From: Planctomycetota bacterium | Lineage (GTDB): Bacteria > Planctomycetota > Phycisphaerae > WQYP01 | Assembly: GCA_021795535.1 (NCBI GenBank) | Contig: JAJYPG010000135.1 | Location: 1-5,211, forward strand | Length of the DNA stretch: 5,211 bases | Direction of reading: 5' to 3' | Shown here: piece by piece, positions 1-3,761 of the stretch | How positions within the stretch are numbered: the stretch's first letter is position 1 | Layout: each line of letters begins with the position of its first letter | Program-made: the position numbers and the translations under genes | Notes under the pieces: model-generated | The model's database searches: none | What the model was told of the DNA's origin: nothing | The model's input: the letters and a program-made list of their open reading frames with translations, nothing else

Positions 1-25
1 TACATTTTTAATTCGTGTCGAGTGG

Positions 26-68
26 GCCACGGGATAACTCCCGTGGCTGGTCGCCTGAGGAGACCGGC
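26..68 (+). other. Two adjacent stem-loops, possible structured RNA or transcript end
   Basis: GCCACGGG (26-33) pairs perfectly with CCCGTGGC (40-47) around a 6-base loop. GCTGGTC (46-52) pairs with GACCGGC (62-68), with one G-U pair, around a 9-base loop. The stems share bases 46-47, so they either stack with a shortened stem or compete. No T-run follows, so this is not a canonical intrinsic terminator. I cannot match it to a known riboswitch family. Confidence 0.4.
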
Positions 69-151
69 TTAAATATAAACATCGAAGTTAATCTTGCACT
101 GTTCCTTCGCTGCGGAAATTAATGCGCAAAGAACAAAGGTACCGTCCCATC

Positions 152-167
152 CGGACATGGATGTCCG
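152..167. promoter_or_regulatory. Perfect inverted repeat, candidate operator
   Basis: CGGACAT (152-158) is the exact reverse complement of ATGTCCG (161-167), separated by GG. The 2-base centre is short for an RNA loop, although a 5-bp stem with a 6-base loop is possible. That, and its place just upstream of a Shine-Dalgarno and small ORF, fits a dimeric regulator binding site. The binding protein is unknown, and a 16-bp palindrome can arise by chance. Confidence 0.3.
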
Positions 168-199
168 TTACGATATCTGCACATTATAGGAGAAATGTC

Positions 200-304
200 A
201 TGCAGGAAACAGGTTTTCGGAGGATCGATTCCGACCTTAAGATTCTCGCGCGAAGAAGCGAAGTTGTGAAACGATTGCGAAGGAAGTATAAAATATGTGA
301 ATGA
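200..304 (+). CDS. Possible small basic protein or leader peptide (34 aa)
   Basis: An AGGAG at 188-192 lies 7 bases before ATG 200, an excellent ribosome-binding arrangement, and the frame ends with TGA at 302-304. The frame is also open upstream to an ATG at 122, but that start has no good ribosome site. The 34-residue product is strongly basic, with about eleven Arg/Lys against five Asp/Glu and a C-terminal half rich in RR and KR pairs. It has no membrane segment and matches no family I recognise. It ends three bases before a hairpin (307-326) and about 90 bases before the AhpD-like gene, so it could be a leader peptide or a separate small protein. It could equally be a chance ORF; the good Shine-Dalgarno is the only real support. 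Confidence 0.3.
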   Translation: MQETGFRRIDSDLKILARRSEVVKRLRRKYKICE

Positions 305-306
305 AA

Positions 307-326
307 CGTCGTCTGTGCAGACGGTG
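307..326 (+). other. Stem-loop between the small ORF and the AhpD-like gene
   Basis: Bases 307-314 pair with 319-326 around the loop GTGC. The core CGTCT/AGACG (310-314 with 319-323) is perfect, and the outer three pairs include two G-U pairs. As DNA it is also a 14-bp palindrome (CGTCTG-TG-CAGACG, 310-323). It is followed by CAAAAAG rather than T residues, so it is not an intrinsic terminator on this strand. It could act as an mRNA processing or stability element or as an operator. Confidence 0.35.
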
Positions 327-384
327 CAAAAAGCCTGCAATTCAGAATGCTGAGTCAATCGAATTTGCGGCGTATCCAACCTAT

Positions 385-388
385 GGAG
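385..388 (+). promoter_or_regulatory. Shine-Dalgarno GGAG that decides the AhpD-like start
   Basis: GGAG lies 6 bases before GTG 395. Neither alternative in-frame ATG (347 or 383) has a purine-rich ribosome site in front of it, so GTG 395 is preferred. GGAG itself overlaps the ATG at 383-385. Confidence 0.5.
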
Positions 389-394
389 CAGCCT

Positions 395-859
395 GTGGAA
401 AGTCGATTGAATTATGTAAGCGTCGCCCCTGACGCCTATAAAGCGATGAGTGGTCTGGAAACTTATGTAAAACACTGCGGCCTTGAAAAATCGCTGCTTG
501 AACTTATCAAAACACGCAGTTCACAAATCAATCGCTGTGCGTTCTGCCTGGATATGCACACCAAATATGCCCGCGCCGCCGGCGAGACCGAGCAACGCCT
601 GTATGCACTTTCCGTATGGCGTGAAACACCGTTTTTTACTGATCGTGAAAGGGCCGCCCTGGAATGGACGGAAACCGTAACCCGCATTGCCGACACTCAT
701 GCCCCGGATGAGGTTTATGAATTTGTTCGGCAACATTTCACGGAAAAGGAAATGGTTGATTTGACTATGGCAATCGTGACCATCAACAGTTGGAATCGTC
801 TAGCGGTCAGTTTCAGAAGCGTCCCGAGCGGCCAAACTCCTCAAAAAAATCAGCCGTAA
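395..859 (+). CDS. AhpD-like alkylhydroperoxidase, carboxymuconolactone decarboxylase family
   Basis: The protein is 154 aa from GTG 395 and belongs to the all-helical AhpD/CMD superfamily, whose peroxidase members reduce hydroperoxides with a redox-active Cys pair. The sequence shows the family start (SRLNYVSVAPDAYKAM), then Glu36 in LLELIKTR, and the active-site segment CAFCLDMH with Cys48, Cys51 and His55. This is the Cys-x-x-Cys-x3-His arrangement with an upstream Glu for proton relay. The C-terminal helix DLTMAIVTINSWNRLAVSFR is also typical, and the length matches single-domain members. It probably acts in the cytoplasm as an oligomer; the electron donor and true substrate cannot be told from sequence. 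Upstream starts at ATG 383 (158 aa) or ATG 347 (170 aa) are possible but lack ribosome sites, and the residues they add are not family-like. It converges with the SDR gene, 35 bp apart. The family call is firm and the physiological role is open. Confidence 0.93.
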   Translation: MESRLNYVSVAPDAYKAMSGLETYVKHCGLEKSLLELIKTRSSQINRCAFCLDMHTKYARAAGETEQRLYALSVWRETPFFTDRERAALEWTETVTRIADTHAPDEVYEFVRQHFTEKEMVDLTMAIVTINSWNRLAVSFRSVPSGQTPQKNQP

Positions 860-894
860 ATGGAAATTCAACTCAGATCAACGCTTGTCAAATA
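860..894. other. Short convergent intergenic gap, no clear terminator
   Basis: Two genes end face to face with 35 bases between their stop codons. I find no stem-loop followed by a T-run on either strand. Transcription may end by a factor-dependent route, or the transcripts may run into each other as antisense overlap. Confidence 0.4.
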
Positions 895-1842
895 TCATTT
901 CCCCACACAATCCCGCAATGCGGACGGCAGAGTGACAAAGCTGAAGGAAAAACCCGCCTGCAAAAGCCGCTGTGGAATCGCGCGGCAACCGGCCAGGGCA
1001 AGATCGCCCTGGGTCCCCATTAGCCGCGAACCAAGCCGCACGGCAAACGCCGGTGCGGGTGGTGACCAGGGGCGATGGAGTGCCTTGCGGAGTGCGGCCA
1101 TGAAGTCCTTGTTGCGCATCGGATTCGGAGCGGTGGCATTAAATATTCCCTGCGCCATCCGCTCTTGGGCAAGCCATTCAATGATGCCCACAATATCCGC
1201 CAGATGAATCCAGCTCATCCACTGTTGGCCGGAGCCTACAGTTCCCCCCAGCCCCAGCCGCGTTATTTTAGCCAGCGGCTCCAGCAGGCCGCCGTGGGAA
1301 CCAAGTACCAGACCAATCCGCACAATAATGCGCCGCGTGGCTGGTGTGGCGGCCGCGTGCAGGGCGTTTTCCCATGCCGCGCAGGTCTCGGCGAGAAAAT
1401 CCGTACCCGCGGCTGTTTCTTCCGTGCAGACGTCATCACCTGAATTGCCATAAAAGCCAATCGCACTGGCCTGTACCCATACCGCCGGTGGTTGCCTGGT
1501 CCGATTGATGGCCGCGGTAATGGCCGCAACGGAATTCACGCGGCTTTCCAAAATAGTCTTGCGATTCTCCGGCGTATGCCGACAACTGATTCCCTTCCCA
1601 GTCAAATTCACCATCAGAGCCGCATTTTCCAATGCCATGGCCCATGGTCCAGGCGTGGCGGCATTCCATGGTAATTCCATAATTTGGCCGGCCTGTGCCG
1701 CCTTTTGCGGCTGATTACCTGACGACGCGCCAGGACGGCGTGAAAGAATCACCACTTTCCAGTCCTTACCGGCATAATATCGGGCCAGTGCCTGACCAAT
1801 AAAACCGGAACCGCCGGCAATGATGATTTTATTTTCAGACAT
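895..1842 (-). CDS. TIGR01777 family epimerase, atypical extended SDR (YfcH/SDR39U1-like)
   Basis: The 315-aa protein is an extended short-chain dehydrogenase/reductase with a DUF1731-type C-terminus. Residues 5-16 (KIIIAGGSGFIG) form the first beta-strand and the glycine-rich NAD(P)-binding loop. NLTGKGIS at 79-86 and ENRKTILESRV at 92-102 are family signatures. ASAIGFYGN (125-133) occupies the usual catalytic-site strand, but there is no YxxxK, because the position four after Tyr131 is Gly. GQQWMSWIHLADI (205-217) is another hallmark. Residues from about 257 form the DUF1731 tail (RPWSPPAPAF and the IPQRLLQAGFSF segment). Length is normal for the family. It is probably a cytoplasmic NAD(P)-binding oxidoreductase or epimerase; no substrate is established for most members. 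The start is ATG at 1840-1842, with GAAGG (complement of 1850-1854) 7 bases upstream. An extended -10 promoter lies about 60 bases upstream. It is divergent from the mutase gene. Confidence 0.94.
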   Translation of the reverse strand: MSENKIIIAGGSGFIGQALARYYAGKDWKVVILSRRPGASSGNQPQKAAQAGQIMELPWNAATPGPWAMALENAALMVNLTGKGISCRHTPENRKTILESRVNSVAAITAAINRTRQPPAVWVQASAIGFYGNSGDDVCTEETAAGTDFLAETCAAWENALHAAATPATRRIIVRIGLVLGSHGGLLEPLAKITRLGLGGTVGSGQQWMSWIHLADIVGIIEWLAQERMAQGIFNATAPNPMRNKDFMAALRKALHRPWSPPAPAFAVRLGSRLMGTQGDLALAGCRAIPQRLLQAGFSFSFVTLPSALRDCVGK

Positions 1843-1905
1843 GGAAATACCTTCACTTTTTAACGCCCATCATCCGCAGCGCCAAACGCCATTGACCGCC
1901 ACCAT

Positions 1906-1914
1906 ATTATACCA
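1906..1914 (-). promoter_or_regulatory. Extended -10 promoter for the SDR gene
   Basis: Read on the minus strand this is TGG-TATAAT: a consensus -10 (complement of 1906-1911) preceded by the TGn extended -10 motif (complement of 1912-1914). The -35 position, 17 bases further upstream (complement of 1929-1934), reads AGATCG and is poor, as is common for extended -10 promoters. Transcription would start near 1899 and give a leader of about 55-60 bases before the ATG at 1842. Confidence 0.55.
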
Positions 1915-2082
1915 TTAACAGGGAACCGCGATCTCCAAACGGGATTGTTCCGCCCTTTCATTATTCAGAACAATTCCTTGAGATGTTCACCTGATCTGTG
2001 AAGCGGCGCCACGTCGTGGATATGGCTTGATTTGCTTTTCTCCGATAATATGCGCTTTCCAGATTCGCCGGGCTTTTTGTTC

Positions 2083-2102
2083 CGCGTGGAATGCCACACG
2101 CG
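2083..2102 (+). other. Hairpin in the likely 5' leader of the mutase gene
   Basis: CGCGTG (2083-2088) pairs perfectly with CACGCG (2097-2102) around an 8-base loop. An alternative, GTGG with CCAC (2086-2089 with 2094-2097), uses overlapping bases, so two forms compete. No T-run follows on the plus strand. It could be a leader RNA element or a protein-binding site. Confidence 0.3.
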
Positions 2103-2126
2103 AATGATGGCAACAACAGGGCCGCG

Positions 2127-2195
2127 ATGGAATTCCGGTTCGGTGGCGGCGGTTACGCCGGTTACCCATACGGCTGTTGCCCCGGACAGGCCTGA
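2127..2195 (+). CDS. Doubtful Gly/Tyr-rich mini-ORF (22 aa)
   Basis: ATG 2127 follows AGGG (2118-2121) by 5 bases, and the frame ends at TGA 2193-2195. The product has a four-glycine run, then alternating Gly/Tyr/Pro and a Cys-Cys pair (GGGGYAGYPYGCC). The frame is open upstream to ATG 2091, which would give 34 aa with poor ribosome spacing. It stops 23 bases before the mutase ATG. No homologous family is recognised. Low-complexity Gly/Tyr strings arise easily from GGC/TAC-rich DNA, so this may be chance. Confidence 0.15.
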   Translation: MEFRFGGGGYAGYPYGCCPGQA

Positions 2196-2218
2196 TTATA
2201 ATTGGATGAAGGTATCCC

Positions 2219-3595
2219 ATGAACGACAAAGTTTTCAAAGCCTACGATATTCGCGGAACCTATCCTGATCCATTGAATGAGGAACTGGCCTGGAAAATCG
2301 GCAATGCCACCGCCCAATTTCTGCGTATGAATCTGACCGGATTGGACAAAGCCGACCGGCGTAAAAATATGGTCATTGTGGGCCGCGACATGCGCACCAG
2401 CAGTCCCTCCATGGCCGCGGCGGTTATTGAAGGAATTCGTGCCACCGGCACGGGCTGCATTGACATCGGCATGATTGACACCCCCATGATCTACTTCGCC
2501 ATCAACCATTTGGGCTGCTGCGGAGGCATTCAAACCACGGCATCGCACAATCCGGCCAATTACAACGGTTTTAAGATTAGCGGCTTAAACGCGCGGCCCA
2601 TTGGCGAAAACACGGGTCTTCTTGAAATAAAGCATTTGTGCGCCAATATGCGCCGCAACCCCTCGTCCAACATTGGCGAACTTGAGCAGCTTGATCTGCG
2701 TGTCGCCTACAAAGCCCATGTTCTGAAATTCCTGAAAGTCGCCCGGCCATTGAAAATTGTGGCCGACACAAGCAACGGCATGGGCGGCAAATTCATTCCG
2801 GAAATTTTCATGGGACAGCCGAATCTGAACATTATTCCCCTGAATCTGGAAATAAGCGGAACATTCAAACATGAACCCAATCCACTGGTGGATGGCAACC
2901 TGCGACAATTGCAGGAGGCGGTGCTTTCCAATGGTGCCGATCTGGGGGTCTGCTTTGATGGCGACGCCGACCGTTGTATTTTTGTTGATGAACAGGCGCG
3001 CATTATCCGCTGCGATATTGCCACCGCGCTGCTGGCACGCGATTTTCTGAAGAAAAACCCCGGAGCCGCCATCGTTTATGACCTGCGCTCCAGCCGCGTG
3101 GTAAAAGAGGAAATTCAGAATGCCGGCGGTGTGGCGCGGCGCGAACGCGTGGGGCATGCCTTTATGAAAAAAGCCCTGTCTGACAGCAAAGGCGTATTTG
3201 GGGGAGAGCTTTCCGGCCATTTTTATTTCCGCGACAGCTTCAACACCGATAGCGGCGCGATCGCTTTTGCCTGTATGGTTTCGGTGCTTTCACGGTATGA
3301 TCTTCCAGTCAGTCAGGTGCTTAAGCCCCTGCAGCGGTGGCACGGCAGCGGAGAAATAAACTTTGAAGTGCAGGATAAGGATGGCACCATTGCCGCGCTG
3401 GCACAGCGTTATAAAGATGCCAACGTGGATTATCTTGATGGTATTACCGTGGAATATGACACCTGGTGGTTCAATGTTCGCAAAAGCAACACCGAGCCGC
3501 TGTTGCGTTTGAATCTGGAAGCCAACACTGCGGAAAATTTGAAGAAAAAACTGGAAGAAATTGGTCGGCAAATAGGCGTTCCCGTGGAACACTGA
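2219..3595 (+). CDS. Phosphomannomutase/phosphoglucomutase
   Basis: The 458-aa protein is a complete alpha-D-phosphohexomutase. It interconverts mannose-6-P and mannose-1-P and/or glucose-6-P and glucose-1-P in the cytoplasm, supplying sugar nucleotides for surface polysaccharides. All four domain signatures are present: the N-terminal VFKAYDIRG (5-13); the phosphoserine loop TTASHNP with Ser109; the Mg2+ loop DGDADR with Asp247, Asp249 and Asp251; the sugar-specificity loop GGELSGH (328-334, Glu330, Ser332); and the phosphate-binding RKSNTEP (421-427) in domain 4. GELSGH fits the PMM/PGM subgroup better than GlmM, which usually has Gln before the Ser. Length is normal. The start is ATG 2219 with GAAGG (2208-2212) 6 bases upstream, nearly the same start context as the divergent SDR gene. 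Downstream, the PBP4-like gene lies 166 bp away on the same strand. Preference between mannose and glucose substrates cannot be decided from sequence. Confidence 0.96.
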   Translation: MNDKVFKAYDIRGTYPDPLNEELAWKIGNATAQFLRMNLTGLDKADRRKNMVIVGRDMRTSSPSMAAAVIEGIRATGTGCIDIGMIDTPMIYFAINHLGCCGGIQTTASHNPANYNGFKISGLNARPIGENTGLLEIKHLCANMRRNPSSNIGELEQLDLRVAYKAHVLKFLKVARPLKIVADTSNGMGGKFIPEIFMGQPNLNIIPLNLEISGTFKHEPNPLVDGNLRQLQEAVLSNGADLGVCFDGDADRCIFVDEQARIIRCDIATALLARDFLKKNPGAAIVYDLRSSRVVKEEIQNAGGVARRERVGHAFMKKALSDSKGVFGGELSGHFYFRDSFNTDSGAIAFACMVSVLSRYDLPVSQVLKPLQRWHGSGEINFEVQDKDGTIAALAQRYKDANVDYLDGITVEYDTWWFNVRKSNTEPLLRLNLEANTAENLKKKLEEIGRQIGVPVEH

Positions 3596-3658
3596 TCCAA
3601 CGCCGGCCAGAGCAATAAATTTTTTCCCCAAATTTCGGAATGATTTTCCGATGAAAAG

Positions 3659-3723
3659 CGAACCGGCATACCGGCTCTTCGGTAGAGAAAGAGGCGAATC
3701 GCCGGGTTTATCCTGTCGGTTTG
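3659..3723 (+). ncRNA. Candidate three-way-junction leader RNA upstream of the PBP4-like gene
   Basis: Bases 3659-3668 (CGAACCGGCA) pair with 3714-3723 (TGTCGGTTTG) over ten consecutive pairs, two of them G-U. Inside are two hairpins: TACCG/CGGTA (3669-3673 with 3680-3684, loop GCTCTT) and GGCG/CGCC (3693-3696 with 3700-3703, loop AAT). They are joined by purine-rich GAGAAAGA and by GGGTTTATCC. GCGAA occurs twice (3658-3662 and 3694-3698), and both copies can pair with TTCGC at 3727-3731, giving alternative folds. The element ends 38 bases before the start codon, where a cis-regulatory RNA would sit. I could not assign it to a known riboswitch family; it may be a new element or merely a stable spacer. 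Confidence 0.4.
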
Positions 3724-3748
3724 AACTTCGCGGGCAATAACTTTTTTT

Positions 3749-3754
3749 GAAAGG
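3749..3754 (+). promoter_or_regulatory. Shine-Dalgarno GAAAGG that fixes the PBP4-like start
   Basis: GAAAGG lies 7 bases before ATG 3762 and directly after a T7 run (3742-3748). The downstream in-frame ATG at 3834 has no ribosome site and would remove the basic n-region of the signal peptide, so 3762 is preferred. Confidence 0.6.
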
Positions 3755-3761
3755 TGCATGG

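Larger units (their letters stand above)
1..199. other. Left-edge non-coding region with hairpins and an inverted repeat
   Basis: I see no convincing gene here. One frame stays open from the window edge to a TAA at 70-72, so the last codons of an upstream gene cannot be excluded, but the translated fragment is too short to recognise. The segment contains the tandem hairpins at 26-68 and the inverted repeat at 152-167, listed separately. A TTGCAC at 94-99 resembles a -35 box but has no good -10 at the right distance. The most likely content is the end of an upstream transcript followed by the promoter and regulatory region of the genes to the right. Confidence 0.4.
1843..2218. other. Divergent intergenic region between SDR and mutase genes
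   Basis: These 376 bases separate two divergent genes. They hold the SDR promoter and Shine-Dalgarno at the left and the mutase Shine-Dalgarno (GAAGG, 2208-2212) at the right. Between them are a short palindrome CCACG-T-CGTGG at 2009-2019, a hairpin at 2083-2102 and a possible mini-ORF at 2127-2195. I see no convincing promoter for the mutase. A GATAAT at 2044-2049 lacks a matching -35, and the TATAAT at 2197-2202 lies too close to the start codon. No tRNA or recognisable riboswitch is visible. Confidence 0.5.
3596..3761 (+). other. Structured gap between the mutase and PBP4-like genes
   Basis: These 166 bases contain a small AT-rich stem-loop (TCGGAA 3635-3640 with TTCCGA 3646-3651), the multi-branched element at 3659-3723, and a seven-T run at 3742-3748 that abuts the Shine-Dalgarno of the next gene. 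No strong terminator follows the mutase stop; the T-run at 3620-3625 has only weak pairing around it. No clear promoter is seen, so co-transcription with the mutase gene through a structured spacer is possible. Confidence 0.45.

Noticed and set aside
122..199. N-terminal extension of the small ORF from ATG 122
   Set aside because: It has no ribosome site, whereas ATG 200 has an ideal AGGAG at 7 bases.
310..323. Palindrome CGTCTG-TG-CAGACG as an intrinsic terminator
   Set aside because: It is followed by CAAAAAG on the plus strand and has no proper T-tract on either strand.
119..475. 118-codon ORF on the minus strand antisense to the AhpD leader
   Set aside because: It has no ribosome site or recognisable protein features and overlaps the N-terminal coding part of the AhpD-like gene; it is best explained as chance.
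2197..2202. Perfect TATAAT just upstream of the mutase gene
   Set aside because: A start about 7 bases downstream would fall inside the Shine-Dalgarno and leave almost no leader, and the -35 position (CTGTTG) is poor. A very short-leader transcript is not impossible.
2585..3220. 211-codon ORF on the minus strand inside the mutase gene
   Set aside because: It lies fully antisense to a well-supported gene with conserved motifs, and the translation resembles no family.
3656..3715. Superficial resemblance to a cyclic di-GMP (GEMM-I) riboswitch: GCGAACC, GAAA and GCCGGGTTT strings
   Set aside because: The core conserved segments and the GNRA-capped hairpin of that family are not in the right order, and the best folding is a different three-way junction.
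3742..3748. T7 run as an intrinsic terminator
   Set aside because: No stable stem ends directly before it; the nearest strong helix ends at 3723 with 18 bases between, and the run abuts the next gene's Shine-Dalgarno.
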